Below, piece by piece: positions 33,637-44,439 of a DNA stretch of 64,000 bases. The notes below the pieces were generated by a model. It saw only the letters and a program-made list of their open reading frames with translations. It ran no database searches and had not been told where the DNA came from. The translations under genes and the position numbers were made by a program. The DNA is from Loripinus fragilis (lineage: Eukaryota; Mollusca; Bivalvia; Lucinida; Lucinidae): assembly GCA_964019695.1 (NCBI GenBank), contig OZ026527.1, positions 79,092,831 to 79,156,830 of the forward strand, given 5' to 3'. Position 1 is the first letter of the stretch; every line of letters begins with the position of its first letter.

Positions 33637-33965
33637 GCCGGGCCGTGTAGTGCAGTCGATAACATGTCTGACTGCAGATACATGTCTGACTGCAGATCTA
33701 GGGGTCACGAGTTTGATCCAAGTCTGGTCCCATACTTTTGTGGAGATTGATCATGAAATAATTTCTACGGCCATTCTCCTCCCTTTTGCTAATTCAAGAA
33801 GAGTTGTTGTCAGTTACAAGTGAAAATATGTGCATGAAGTACTCGTTAACTTATTAGTCTAGTTTGCCCAGGAAAAAAGTGGGATTAGGTGAACTGACAG
33901 TCACGACATGACCATAGCTGTTGACTGGAATGTTAAGCATCAAACCAAACAAACCAAACAATACC
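33637..33965 (+). mobile_element. tRNA-derived SINE, family A
   Basis: The head GCCGTGTAGTGCAGTCGATAA fits a tRNA A box, and GAGTTTGATCC fits a B box. The body has ATACTTTTGTGGAGATTGAT and CATGACCATAGCTGTTGACT and ends in AAACCAAACAAACC. Here the GACTGCAGATAC segment is doubled. Other copies: 44065-44397 (reverse), 44440-44732, 44765-45060, 58631-58958, 59770-60075 (reverse) and 62640-62945. Confidence 0.75.
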
Positions 33966-33986
33966 AAATGTTGTTTGATTGAATTA

Positions 33987-34180
33987 CTGTAAATGTTTTA
34001 AAATTCTGAACACTTATAAGTTGCCTGACAAAAAGGCATAGACAAACAGGGCACATTGAGATAAGTCTGTCCAGGGTGTTCTCTATTTGCTATTCTGACA
34101 TGCATTTTGTGAATTCTAGCCCTGATAACCAAAAATTTGTTAAGTACAAACAGAGAAATATGTTCCGAATTTTCGAACAT
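33987..34180. mobile_element. TIR element, family M5
   Basis: Ends like GTAAATGTTTTAAAATTC and its inverse, a weaker version of the ends of the 3.07-kb transposon at 25341, with GGCATAGACAAACAGG-like interior. Other copies: 57809-58023 and 63013-63225. Confidence 0.6.
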
Positions 34181-34322
34181 CAAAGAAAAAATTATGAAAG
34201 AATCTTTAATTTACAGAATATTTTATTTCTGACAAGGTATAAAGTTTTTCATGGAATTGTCATATGAGGCACCAGATGACAAAACCAATTAAGTGACTGC
34301 CCAGATTGACCAGTCCCTGAGG

Positions 34323-34520
34323 TTATTAAACTTTTATCATGCTCAACTCAACTGAGCACAAAATTTCAACTACTCATAAAAACAAAAATACTGAGGAACA
34401 AAGAAGTTTCTTGCTTTAAGTCTCTCAGATGTTGTATTTATCATGCTTATTTGTTGGCATTTTAACATTTAATTTCATGCTCATTTGAGTTGAGCTCAAA
34501 AAACAGTTTTATAACCTTTC
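34323..34520 (+). mobile_element. MITE, family M6
   Basis: Intact about 200-bp copy (ATCATGCTCAACTCAACTGAG ends, inverted). It defines the target site of the insertion at 10094. Confidence 0.7.
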
Positions 34521-34633
34521 TTTCTATTTTACTGGCTTCGCTCTGACTTGAGCATTATGCCAGGGAGTGCAAATTTTGAAATTTAATATATAAAAAAACA
34601 AAAAAAACAAAAACTTGGCTGAATTTTTGTTTA

Positions 34634-35215
34634 AATAAGGAGTGCCCTAAAATCCTCTGTGGACTGGACATTGGCCTCAGAAGGAGACAGACTATTCCAG
34701 TGTGGAATAGTTTGTGGGAAAAAGGAATTCTTCAGGGCATCACTGGTGTCTGCAGTATTGGGCACTATGTGATGACCTGGTAGTTTTCAAACTGTGAGCA
34801 GGGGTCATATACTTGTCTTTTTCAATAGACACTGCTCCATAATGAATCTTGTGAAAAAAAAAGCAAGGAGGACTGGTCCCTTCTGGCCTCAAGAGATGGC
34901 CATTCAAGCTCATCAAGCATTTCGCCGACACTACTCATGTCTCACCATCTCCTGCAGGTCCAGTGGGCTGCTGTCCTCTGAACTTTCTCAATCTGATTAA
35001 TCTGAAGTTTCGAGTGAGGGCTCCAAATGGATGCTGCATACTCTGGTTTAGGCCGAACCAAAGTTTTGTATGCAACTTCCTTAGTACTCCTAGGTGCAAA
35101 AACCAAGTTCCTGCGAAGGAAACCAAGTGTCTTAGTTGCTTTGGAGGAGATTTCTTAGACATGCTGACCCCAATCCATGTTATCAGTAATGGTGATACCA
35201 AGGTATTTTCCCGAA
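34634..35215 (-). pseudogene. LINE reverse-transcriptase C-terminal fragment (minus)
   Basis: The reverse strand reads GKYLGITITDNMDWGQHV, a stop, then TKTLGFLRRNLVFAPRSTK, LVRPKPEYAASIWSPH, INQIEKVQRTAAHW and finally FFPQTIPHWNSL with a terminal stop. YLGxTI...TLGFLRRNL...LVRPxxEYAxxxWxP...VQRxAA...WNSL is the conserved thumb/C-terminal pattern of CR1/L2-type and related LINE reverse transcriptases (family knowledge). Internal stops and shifts show it is dead. Confidence 0.85.
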
Positions 35216-35259
35216 GGGCCAGAGTCGGGACTAAAGAAATATTGCATCATTAGTTGTTA

Positions 35260-35315
35260 ACAAGCCATACAAAGGCTGATCAGAGTCTTGCTGGATCAGC
35301 CTTTGTATGGCTTGT
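35260..35315. repeat. Perfect 22-bp inverted repeat
   Basis: ACAAGCCATACAAAGGCTGA at 35260 faces its exact complement at 35294-35315 around a 12-base loop. It lies between the LINE fragment and a reverse M3 element. Confidence 0.85.
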
Positions 35316-35339
35316 TTTAGAATTGCTTTTGTCATGCCA

Positions 35340-35577
35340 TGGCTTCAACGCCACAAAACCTGTCTTCGGAGTTTCCAACCAGGTCATGCTCAAAACGACC
35401 TGCTCAGCTACAGAGACTAGATAGACAAAATTGAAATTTTGCTTTTATTAAGTTTTGATATGATACTTTCCAGTATGTGTATAACAAAGGTAATTGCCCG
35501 GATGTGCAGGCTGGTTTGCGCCTTTGTTGTTCGCAAACTCCAAAGGCTGCGTTTTTTGTGTCAAGGCCCATATATCA
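35340..35577 (-). mobile_element. TIR element, family M3 (reverse)
   Basis: AAAACCTGTCTTCGGAG at the left; the right end is TTTTGTGTCAAGGCCCATAT. Interior order is reversed relative to 13133. Confidence 0.6.
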
Positions 35578-35600
35578 GTTTAATTTATACCTTATATTTC

Positions 35601-35798
35601 GGGAGTGCAGTGGCTCAGTGGTAGAGTGCTTGACTCAAGACTGAGGGGCCGAGGGTAAGAGCTTAAATGGTGTCACTGCTTTGTGTTCTTGATTAAGACA
35701 CATTAATCCTAGCTTAGTACTGGTTCAACCCAGGAAGACCGTTCCTGCATAACTGAAAGATTGTTGATGGGACATAAAGACTTGAATCAAAGAAACAA
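35601..35798 (+). mobile_element. tRNA-derived SINE, family B, at an exon acceptor
   Basis: Head GTGGCTCAGTGGTAGAGTGC (A box) with a decayed B-box region, body CTTAGTACTGGTTCAACCC and tail AAGAAACAA. It is flanked by a 14-bp duplication, ATACC(T/A)TATATTTC at 35587-35600 and 35799-35812. The second copy is followed directly by the AG of exon 12. Related copies at 50921-51124 and 53481-53689. Confidence 0.85.
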
Positions 35799-35814
35799 AT
35801 ACCATATATTTCAG

Positions 35815-35966
35815 ATCTCAGCTCAGCATTATTAAGTCAAGGGAAAGGAGCATCATTTGTGCCATCACCTTCTGCTGGAGTTCTCTCCCCTTTCAAGGAA
35901 GAAATCATAGAGATCTCTGCCTATAGTGACATCAGGGGAGTTTATTCTGACAATTTGATCTGCTAG
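35815..35966 (+). CDS. DLEC1: DLEC1 exon 12 of window, ends in TAG
   Basis: Acceptor ATATTTCAG, donor GTAAGT, phases 1 to 0. It encodes DLSSALLSQGKGASFVPSPS then AGVLSPFKEEIIEISAYSD and IRGVYSDNLIC, matching MLSHGKGAAFFPHFSQGMLGPY...DNLIC of DLEC1. The last codon before the donor is TAG (35964-35966). In the third tandem copy of this exon end (36079-36190) the equivalent codon is CAG and the sequence GCSDIW is closer to vertebrates (GCANMW). Either this copy is disabled, or the functional arrangement differs from the assembly. Confidence 0.85.
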
Positions 35967-36190
35967 GTAAGTTCATATATACATGCTAGATGTTCTCTCC
36001 CCTTTCTGTGAAGAAATCATAGAGATCTCTGCCTATAGTGATATCCGGGGAGTTTATATTGACTATCTTTATTCTGAGGTAAGGTCATATATACATACTA
36101 GATGTTCTCTCCCCTTTCAGTGAAGAAATAATAGAGATCTCTGGCTGTAGTGATATCTGGGGAGTTTATTCAGACAATCTGTACTGTCAG
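35967..36190 (+). repeat. Two further copies of exon 12 end with donors
   Basis: 112-bp units ending at donors after 36078 (GTAAGG) and 36190 (GTAAGT). Both read in frame without a stop, e.g. EEIIEISGCSDIWGVYSDN then LYCQ in the third. Neither has a phase-compatible acceptor; the only candidate, CCCTTTCAG at about 36120, would need phase 2. Confidence 0.9.
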
Positions 36191-37210
36191 GTAAGTTCCT
36201 ATATACATACTAGATGTTCAACTTCATTTTATGTTCGTGAGATCTACTTTTAACCAGTTATTGGCTAGTGACTCATGTATTTTGAGGTATAATTGGCATC
36301 TAAAATACAGCATTTACAGGTACATGTAATCTGCAATACTGCATATTTGTCTATACGCTACATGCAAAGATCAGCAGGTCATAGTCCAGTCTGTTCAAGT
36401 ATGTCTGACATTGTTTAAATAATACTCGCCAAATGGCAGAAATACCAAACAAAAGTCTAACATATGGCTTCAAAAAGTCCCAGACAGTCAGGATCTATGT
36501 CCCTAAGTAAATTGGAGTTTCCCAGCCACTCTTCCTCTGTCTATTAAAGAAAGAACTTGGTTAAAACTGGAAAATGTGTCAGACAGAATTTCCTACCTGC
36601 CTCTGATATCTGGAAAGTTTAAGACTCCATCAGACGGTGACTGACAAATAGAATCTCGGAAAATGAAAGGATTTAATGGCAAACTATTAAACTAAGCCCT
36701 GGTCAGACTGCTTCTGATATAGATATGCAGGCCAGAAACTTGACATACAGCCCAGACACTCATAGGTCCAGACAAGGAAATTTTATTTGCGTAAAAGTAA
36801 ATTATTTTCTTACCCATTAATTTAAACATGTATTTTGGGTGCTCAAAAGAACGGTATCATTGAGACGGTTCTTTTGAGTACCCACAACATATGTTTTGGA
36901 TGAGAAATAAAGAAAATAATTTTCCAATACGCACTCTTATCTGGAGGCCTGGAAACCTTATCATATCAGTTTTATTCTGAAGTTTTAATGTTCTTATTCA
37001 AAATTAAGGAGATTCAACTGTTGTCAGGCCTTTAGTTAAGAGTGCGTACCAAAAAATTAATTTTCTTATTTCTTAACCAAAACATATGTGACAGTTCTTT
37101 TGAGCACCCAAAACATAAGTTTAAACTGATGGGTAAGAAAATATTTACATTTTTACGCTCAAAACTTTGTTTTTCTAAACCTGTGGTTGTTATTTTCTAC
37201 GTCGTTTCAG
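36191..37210 (+). other. Intron with two M1 MITEs
   Basis: M1 copies at 36768-36950 and 37027-37185. The second ends 25 bp before the acceptor of exon 13. 36200-36760 has no recognised content. Confidence 0.6.
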
Positions 37211-37317
37211 ATAGGAGAACTTGAAGAGACAAAAATCCCGCTAACAATGACAGTTGTAGGATGTCCTCTATCCTTCCAGATGACAGCTGCGCAGCAGGAC
37301 CTTAAACCTGTAGTCAG
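37211..37317 (+). CDS. DLEC1: DLEC1 exon 13 of window
   Basis: Acceptor CGTTTCAG, donor GTCTGT, phases 0 to 2. It encodes IGELEETKIPLTMTVVGCPL then SFQMTAAQQDLKPVV plus a split codon. It matches VGDLLPEVIPVHMAAVGCPISSL of DLEC1, the closing strand of a module. The end of tandem copy 3 of exon 12 (CAG) joined to IGEL gives CQIGEL, matching CTVGDL. Confidence 0.88.
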
Positions 37318-37411
37318 GTCTGTTCCATTTTAATTCTCAAATTTATACACCCTTCTTGCTTTCAGAAAAAGTTTGTATCCCATTACCCTAGATAAAGGTG
37401 TTTCTTTACCA

Positions 37412-37605
37412 CACCAGGTAGGTGGCAATCGAAAACGTAATCAACAATCGACTAAGGCAGGTCAAAAATCGATAGAAACTGTGTTTTTTATTGCCATTTG
37501 TCGCCAGGGCGGTGACAAATGGCAATAAAAAACACTGTTTCTATTGAGTTTTGATCAAAGTTCCTCGATAGTATTGGCGTTTTCGATTGCCGCCCACCCC
37601 GGGTG
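37412..37605. repeat. Long hairpin
   Basis: Arms of about 90 bp: GGCAATCGAAAACG outside and TTTTTTATTGCCATTTGTC / GACAAATGGCAATAAAAAA inside, the inner part essentially perfect. It begins 95 bp after exon 13. Confidence 0.8.
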
Positions 37606-37670
37606 TTTACAGCTCATAAGAGTATGGTACTTGCCACAAAAATAAGAGCAGTGAAGGCTCAGGCCAGGAG

Positions 37671-37880
37671 GTTATAAAACTTTTTTCATGCTCAACTCAA
37701 CTGAGCACAAAATTTCAACTGCTCGTGAAAACAAATATACCGACAAATGAAGAAGTTTCTTGCTTTAAGTCTCTCAGATATTGTATTTATCAACAGTTGT
37801 TGGCATTTTAACATTTTGCGGGCAGGATACATTTTGTGCTCAGCTGAGTTGAGCATGAAAAAAGTTTTATATCCTCTCGC
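37671..37880 (+). mobile_element. MITE, family M6
   Basis: Intact copy with GGTTATAAAACTTTTTTCAT and its inverse as ends. Confidence 0.7.
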
Positions 37881-38062
37881 GGCCAGATTAGCCTTAACAT
37901 AAGCACAGTCTTGTCAGAGCCTTTCTTGCTTGAACACTCATTTCAATTTACACTAATGCCCACTACAAAGCTAGACATGCATGAATAAAAAATGCCTCTT
38001 CTCACATGTGATAAGCATGTCTTATCTTCGGCAGTGTAAGTACATATTGAATTTAAACACAA

Positions 38063-38270
38063 TATTGAGATGGGACATGTGATGGTATTTTGACAAGTAT
38101 ATGCTCAGGCAAGCCTGTGCAGCCTCCTTATAAGCTGAGAAACTCTAAATGAATATCACTCAGTAGCTTACGCTCAAAGAATATGCAAGCCACGAGGGAA
38201 GGCTCTGATCAGACTGTGTGTATGCGCAGGCTGCTCTGAGGCTTTGCTGGTCACACACATGGGAAAATTC
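38063..38270 (-). mobile_element. Degraded M2 element (reverse)
   Basis: Shares TTTTGACAAGTATATGCTCA and CAGCCTCCTTATAAGCT with family M2 in reverse orientation. Confidence 0.55.
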
Positions 38271-38309
38271 AAGTAAAATTGACTGAGCTTGTAAATCATG
38301 GACACATTT

Positions 38310-38965
38310 ATAAATAGATGATCTTACATGAGTGCTCATGTTTTATTGAAATTATTAAACAAGTTGAGGAAAAGAGATAAAATGTGAGGCTTGCCGAGCA
38401 ATTTATCTCTTTTTCTTTCTTTCTTTTCTTTCTCAGACCCTCTTTCGAGTATTATCGGCAGGTGTACTTTGTGCACTCCGGGTTGCAGGATGAAAGCCTA
38501 CAAGTAACCATATCGAAATTACTGTAGGGTTCTTTAACCTGCACAAGGGGTGACTCTCCCTGCACAAGGGACATCCAGTTAAAGTCCCGATCCGAAGGAC
38601 GGTGCACTTATCTAGTGCCATCCCTGCAAATGACACTAGGGAAAGCGTGTTCGGACACCAAAATTTTCCTTGCGCGAGCGGGGATCGAACCTGGGACCTC
38701 TAGCACCAGAGGCAAGTGCTTAACCACTGAGCTACCACGCTTTCTCAACGAGTTTAATAAATTCAATAATACAGGAGCATTAATATCAGATACTATTTAT
38801 CATATGACCCTAAAACCACTTTGAAATCACGCTTTTTGCGCGAAAAAGCGAAAATTTTGCCATAAATACATGAAGTTAATACTGCCGTATACGCATAACG
38901 TTACCAAAATCTGTAAACCACTAGTGTTTTATTGATTTTAATGCATGGTGTTATATCACTGGCAG
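38310..38965 (+). mobile_element. Family C repeat split by a SINE
   Basis: Left part 38310-38428 and right part 38745-38965 align with the uninterrupted copy at 8555-8910. Confidence 0.65.
38430..38745 (-). mobile_element. tRNA-derived SINE, family S (reverse)
   Basis: Read on the minus strand, the head is GCGTGGTAGCTCAGTGGTTA (A box) followed by CAGGTTCGATCCCCGCTCG (B box), a clean tRNA-like promoter, and a body of about 240 bp. CTTTCTCA-like sequence flanks both sides. Inserted in a family C repeat. Confidence 0.75.
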
Positions 38966-38992
38966 ACACGATGTCATATGGGCCTTGACACA

Positions 38993-39183
38993 AGAAACCC
39001 TGTCTTCCGTGTTTGCAGACTGATCAGCGCCATTATTGCTCGCTTACTGGAAAGTATCATATCTAAACTTGCTACAAGCAAAATTTCACTATTCTAGCTA
39101 TTTTTCTGTAGCTGAGGAGACTGGTTTGAGTCTAGCTTTTTTAGAAGCCCCGAAGACAGGTTTTCTTGCGATGAGGCACATAT
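38993..39183 (+). mobile_element. M3 element, internally deleted
   Basis: GAAACCCTGTCTTCCG to CGAAGACAGGTTTTCTTGCG; the usual AACAAAGGTGCAGACCAGCC part is missing. Confidence 0.6.
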
Positions 39184-39307
39184 GATAATGTGTTGTTTGC
39201 TGCAGTAAGAATTGTTGTTTAGGAGGGTAGTAACAGGTTTCTTTTTTTTTACAAAAAATTGCCACATGGGTAAAATGTTTAATGTTATAATTCAATTTTC
39301 TTTCTAG

Positions 39308-39378
39308 ATTTGGCAGCCATGTTGCTGGGACATCAACTTGTAAGAGAACTATGCGCGTTAATAATACCAGCCCTTATG
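39308..39378 (+). CDS. DLEC1: DLEC1 exon 14 of window
   Basis: Acceptor TTTCTAG, donor GTAAGT, phases 2 to 1 (71 bp). It encodes FGSHVAGTSTCKRTMRVN then NTSPY. It corresponds to MRFGTQVSGGDTVTRTLRLNNSSPC of DLEC1, the opening strand pair of the next module. Confidence 0.88.
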
Positions 39379-39727
39379 GTAAGTAATCAAGGAAAATTGA
39401 GATCAAATCTTGTTAATTCAAGGAAAATTGTGCATAGGTCCAGATAAGGATAGTTTGTGGACCTGTAATTGCATTTATTTCCTAACCCATCAATTTAAAC
39501 ATGTGTTTTGGCTCAAAAGAACAGTCTCATGGAGACAGTTCTTTTGAGTACCCACAACATATGTTTTGGTTGAAAAATAATTTTCCAGTGCTGCTCTTAT
39601 CTGGGGGCCTGATTGTGGTCAAATCTAGTTAATTCAAAGTCCTCATGACCAAAGCCTCTATTTCCAATTATCAGCATATGTCTAGTTAAGCTAAATTGTT
39701 AATGTATAACTGTCATCATCACATATT

Positions 39728-41392
39728 TAAAACACTATTTTCCGCAATAACCCAGAGGCTGCATATGGGATAAGCACTTTCCCACCTACATGTTATCTGC
39801 TACCATGATAATAACCTTAAGTCATGTCTTTTGGTTGGAAAGTAGTTATCATGCTTAGCACGAGAAGTTTATTACATGATGTCAGATGTAAACAAATGAG
39901 ATGACACAATTTACATTTTTGTAGTTCAAATGTGTTACGAGGGTCATTTTTTATGTTGGTAGAATTGGGCTGTATCTCTACAAATATAGAATTTACGGTA
40001 CCATAAGTGTATATATTTGAAAGGTCTAGCTTTTGTCTATCAACTGATATAAATTTTACATCATTAGCGCTTAGTTCGGTCAAGATATATAGCTTTGAAT
40101 AGGGCTAATATAGGACACTGGTCGAAATCCATGCCATTTTAATCACACAGCAAGCAGGAAATAAGACGCTGTTAAGTTCCATTCGCTATGGTGATATAAG
40201 CATTTTTCAAGGCGATTTTTCTTTTGCACCACCAAAATTAATTATTCAAACGCTAATCGTCGACAAGTGCAGCAAAACTATAAGTTAATTTTTTGCTCTT
40301 TTATAACAATTTTAAAACACCTATCAATATACCAAAATAATCACAGTCAAGTGGTAGTTATTATATCTGTTAAAATTACGATTATGAACAAATTTTAAAA
40401 TTTCTTCTGGTTTTGCATAGCACATGTCATACTCAATCATTCGTCAGCAGTTATATTGATGTATCGATTTAAGCGTGTAACTGGCAACTTCCGGTACTGG
40501 CATACCCCCATGTTATAAAAAGTTGGTGGGGTAAATCAATCCCGCGTAGAAAACACAATAACAATCGGATCTGCATACTTCTCTTATTGCAGTGATTTTA
40601 ACACCTGATTAGAAGCACAAAAACAGTTTTAATGTAATTTCTTAATATACTAACGCTCCATGACGTCATTTATGTACAAAATAAGGGATTTTTGCAACCC
40701 TAGGCTATTTATTTTGCAGTTCATTTCTAATAAAACAGAAGTATTAACTTTGTTTTTGGATGAAAGTGACCATAACACTTCCATCTACCATATAAACAAG
40801 AAAAAATATAATACTACTTTACAGCTAACATATTAAGCCACATTCAAAAGCCTGAATTCCAACTTCTACTTGTGTCAACTTTTTACAATAAAAGTTTATA
40901 TGCCTACAGTTCAATTTGCTGAGGTTCCAAACAAATCTTCCAAATCCAATAATTGCTGCGCATTTGCTATTATGTTTATATAATATTGTAGCATGTGGTG
41001 TTCCTGATCTGCAGCCAAAGTTTCAAAAGCTGTGCATGGCTATGGACCTATTTTCATGCAATTGTTTCTAACGCTCTGTCAGAGACTAAGTCCATAAAAT
41101 GTCACATTTCTACCATATTTCCAGTGTGCGATATATAGGTATGTATTTGCCTCTTAGAAGGCATTAAAGTAATGTATTTTGAAATAATTTAAGATTGCAT
41201 GTATAGATAAAAGCTCAATCTTTCCAAATATATGCATGATGTATGCATTTACTTTCGCCATTTTCGTTAAACCTACCTCTCTACGAACATAAAAAACGTC
41301 CCTCGTAAAACAGTAAATTAAAATATATGTGATTAACAGATTATCACACATGGTTTTGGTTATAGACCCAAGACGCCATTATCAGTCTGGGA
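39728..41392. repeat. 1.66-kb repeat with deleted partner at 46204
   Basis: Both ends of this segment (AACACTATTTTC.GCAATAA; GATTATCACACATGGTTTTG) are found close together at 46204-46490, with about 1.3 kb of the interior missing there. The intervening 39935-41330 has no ORF. Class unknown; possibly an element and its internally deleted derivative. Confidence 0.65.
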
Positions 41393-41526
41393 GCATTTGA
41401 CAAGAACCAAAACTGTAGAACTGTCTCATGAAGAAAAAATAATTTTATATTGCACTTTCTTAACTGGAGGCCGTGTTTTGCTGCCTCTGATCTGGTCTGC
41501 ACTGTTTGCCCATGTTCCACAAAAAA

Positions 41527-41960
41527 CCCTTGCCAAAATTAAACGCAGCTCTGCGTAAAAGCTGCGTAAAAGCCGGCTTTTCCGCAGCTTTTACGCAGAG
41601 CTGCGTAAAAGCTGCGTTTTTTTTCAGACCTGCGTTAAAGCTGTAGAAATGCTGCGCTTTTTTTCAGACCTGCGTATAAGCTGCGTAAAAGCTGTACTTT
41701 TTTGTGTGGGCTGCGCAGAAGCTGCGTATTTAAGTTGGTTTGTCTGAGAAAGCTGCGTATTTAATTCTGAAAGCTGTAGAAAAGGTGAATATTCTGTTTT
41801 ATTAAACAAATGAATCATTAAGGTAAAATCTGCAGCTCCTGAGAGCTGCAGAAAAGCTGCATATTACTTATATTTAAGTCCAAACAGTCTAAAAACATAA
41901 AGACGCAGCTTTTCTACAGATATTTAAAGCTGCGTAATTAACTTTTTTAACTGTCCTGCT
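41527..41960. repeat. Quasi-palindromic AGCTGCGTAAA array (1)
   Basis: Dozens of AAGCTGCG / CGCAGCTT words in both orientations, spaced by short A/T or CAGACC spacers, decaying toward the right. The motif GCAGCTTTTACGCAG is nearly self-complementary with its neighbours. Confidence 0.85.
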
Positions 41961-42289
41961 TCACCTGAGATTGCTTTGTTTCAGTAATCTAGCTAGTCTC
42001 TGTAGCTAAGCAGACTGGTTTGTGTTTCACTAGGTAAGAAACCTGGAAGAGATGGTTTCTCGTGATGAGACCCATAGATTGACTTGTTCCCCAAGCCAAG
42101 ACTGATCAGCCTGGGCAGCCAAATTAATATCCAACTTGGCAAATTCTTCTATTTGACTAAATGACCAACAAGCAAGGGCCAACCTATGCAATGCATCAGC
42201 ACAGGGAAACAGCCAAATTAGTTAACAAACTGTAATGAAATAAAAGAAAATGGCTGTCAACTCAGGCTGTCAATACTTAAGAAAATCCC

Positions 42290-43166
42290 CAGAAAACTCT
42301 ACTACCCAACTGACCATATAGACCTCCACCCACATCCCCACCCACCTAAAATGCCCCCAACCCTACCCCCTCCTCACCTCTACCACAAACTTACCTACAA
42401 ATGCTTACTTAAACCTACCTGTATCTATCCACCCACCCAGGACCCCAACAGCCATACTACCCAGTCCCACCAAGAATCCCTCCCTCAATGCTACCTATCC
42501 TACTTTACCCTAACCTAACCTCCCTCCCTCCGCCCTCCTCTCACCCACCCACCTCCCTCCCTCTCGCCCACCCATCTATCCACCTCCCTCCCTCTTACCC
42601 ACCTCCCTCCCACCCACCCACCCACCCACCCACCCACCCACCCACCCACCCACCCACCCACCCACCCACCCACCCACCCACCCACCAACCCACCCACCTA
42701 CCTACCTACCTACCTACCTACCTACCTACCTACCTACCTACCTACCCTCACCCCTCCCCATACCTACCTGCCAATAGTTACCTATATATATATATACCTA
42801 TACCTACCCACCCATCCATCCTGACCCCCACCCCCTCTCCATACACACAACCTACCTACCTACCTACCTACCCAACCTTCCCACCCATCCACCCACCTAC
42901 CTACCTACTACCTACCTACCTACCTACCTACCCTCACCTCTCCCCATACCTACCTGCCAATAGTTACCTATATATATCTACCTATACCTACCCACCCACC
43001 CATCCTGACCCCCACCCCCTCTCCATACACACAACCTACATACCTACCTACCCAACCTTCCCACCCACCCACCCACCTACCTACCTACCTACCTACCTAC
43101 CTACCTACCTACCTACCTACCTACCTACCTACCTACCTACCTACCTACCTACCTACCTACCTACCT
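42290..43166. repeat. C-rich microsatellite block
   Basis: Very G-poor on this strand: mixed CCCTCC/CCCACC, then (CCCA)n at about 42610-42688, (CCTA)n at 42698-42744, two copies of a roughly 200-bp segment with TATATA islands, and (CCTA)n at 43078-43166. The long PTHPPTH/YLPTYLPT open frame is a repeat translation. The complementary (TGGG)n could form G-quadruplexes. Confidence 0.95.
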
Positions 43167-43169
43167 GGT

Positions 43170-44060
43170 AAACATATATTCAGCATTGCAGCTAAAATAC
43201 AGATTTCTAAAGGGTGTAATCTATTTGGAGTCAAACTCCCCAACAGTGGCAACTTCCTTTCAGTAGAAATAGTTTTTAAAGGTTCCTGAACCAGTGGGGA
43301 GTTTGATTTGGAGTGGTACACCACTGGGGAGTTGATTTCAAGTAGTTGGAGTTTATCCCTTAGTTGGAAAAATTTGAATTTCTAATATGGCTGTACAACA
43401 ACAGATTAAACCAAAACAACAATTGAACCTTCACCTGCTGACCAATCTACACATGCTTTCTTTGAAGGACACAATAAAATCCAGTTTCTAGAAAAAGTGA
43501 GTGTAAAAAAAGTGTGACTAGTTAGTTAATAAATGGATAAAAAAAAAAATTTCTAATCAAGCTAGATTCAGTGGGTGGGGTATGCATGTATATTTCCCTT
43601 AAACAACAATAGTAAGTTATCTAATGCTGTGATATAAAGGATTAGATACATTAATATATTCATAAGCACAATGAGTTATATTTCTATGAGAAAATTAAAT
43701 GTTTACAGACAGATGTTCTTTTTAGAAACAAGTATTGTCTTTTTTAAAAAAAAAAGTGAGCAGGTATTTCAACATCCCTCAAAATTTGCTAGATTATTAT
43801 GCTGTTATCATTTGCTTACATGCTAGATTTGTCTTTGGGTCCTGCTAATGCAGATTGAGACAGGTTAGCATTGGGAACAATTGGAGAAAGACTTCTTGTC
43901 TGCTTGAAAGATGGAAACGAAGGCGGGCTATAGGATCAACATATGTGCATCCCGTCTTAGAGGAACCAGTAGCAATGCTATCTTTTGTAATGACTGCTTC
44001 CTGTGGATTCACAAGAAATGAAGTGGTACTCCCTTCGTTCAAATATGTTCTTTGGGTCGT
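43170..44060 (+). other. Stretch without recognised gene
   Basis: AT-rich; 43190-43350 has repeated GTGGGGAGTTTGA words. Open frames on both strands at about 43845-44150 show no family signature. Confidence 0.5.
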
Positions 44061-44064
44061 ATAG

Positions 44065-44397
44065 TGTATTTGGTTTTGTTTGGTTTGGCTCTTTATGTCC
44101 CAGTCAACAGCTATGGTCATGTCGGGATGATCAGTTAACCTAGCCACACCTTATTTACTGAGCAAGCTTGGCTTAGCAGTTAACCAGTACTTCATGCACA
44201 TACTCTTTAGCTTGAAACTGACAAAAAACCCTTCTTAAATCAGTGGAAGGGAGAGAATGGTCGTAGAAATTAATATTCCATGATCTGCAATCTCCCTGAA
44301 AGTATGGGACCGGGCCGGGATCAAACTCGCGAACTCTGGATCTGCAGTCAGACACATATCTGCTACCAGATATTTTAACGACTGTGCTGTGCGTCCC
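44065..44397 (-). mobile_element. tRNA-derived SINE, family A (reverse)
   Basis: Complete reverse copy ending at the A-box region TAACGACTGTGCTGTGCG. Confidence 0.7.
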
Positions 44398-44439
44398 AGT
44401 ATGTTACCAGACATTTTAACGACTGCTGTGTGTCCCAGT

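Noticed and set aside
35601..35670. Functional tRNA genes at SINE heads (also 38660-38740, 50921)
   Set aside because: A- and B-box-like blocks are present, but the rest does not fold as a tRNA and continues into SINE bodies.
36115..36190. CCCTTTCAG as a real acceptor for the third exon 12 copy
   Set aside because: It would need a phase-2 upstream exon, whereas the available donors there end in phase 0.
42488..43171. 227-codon open frame of PTHPPTH and YLPTYLPT repeats
   Set aside because: Pure microsatellite translation with no flanking coding signal.
43845..44147. Open frames on both strands, about 70-100 codons
   Set aside because: They run into a reverse SINE A and show no family pattern.
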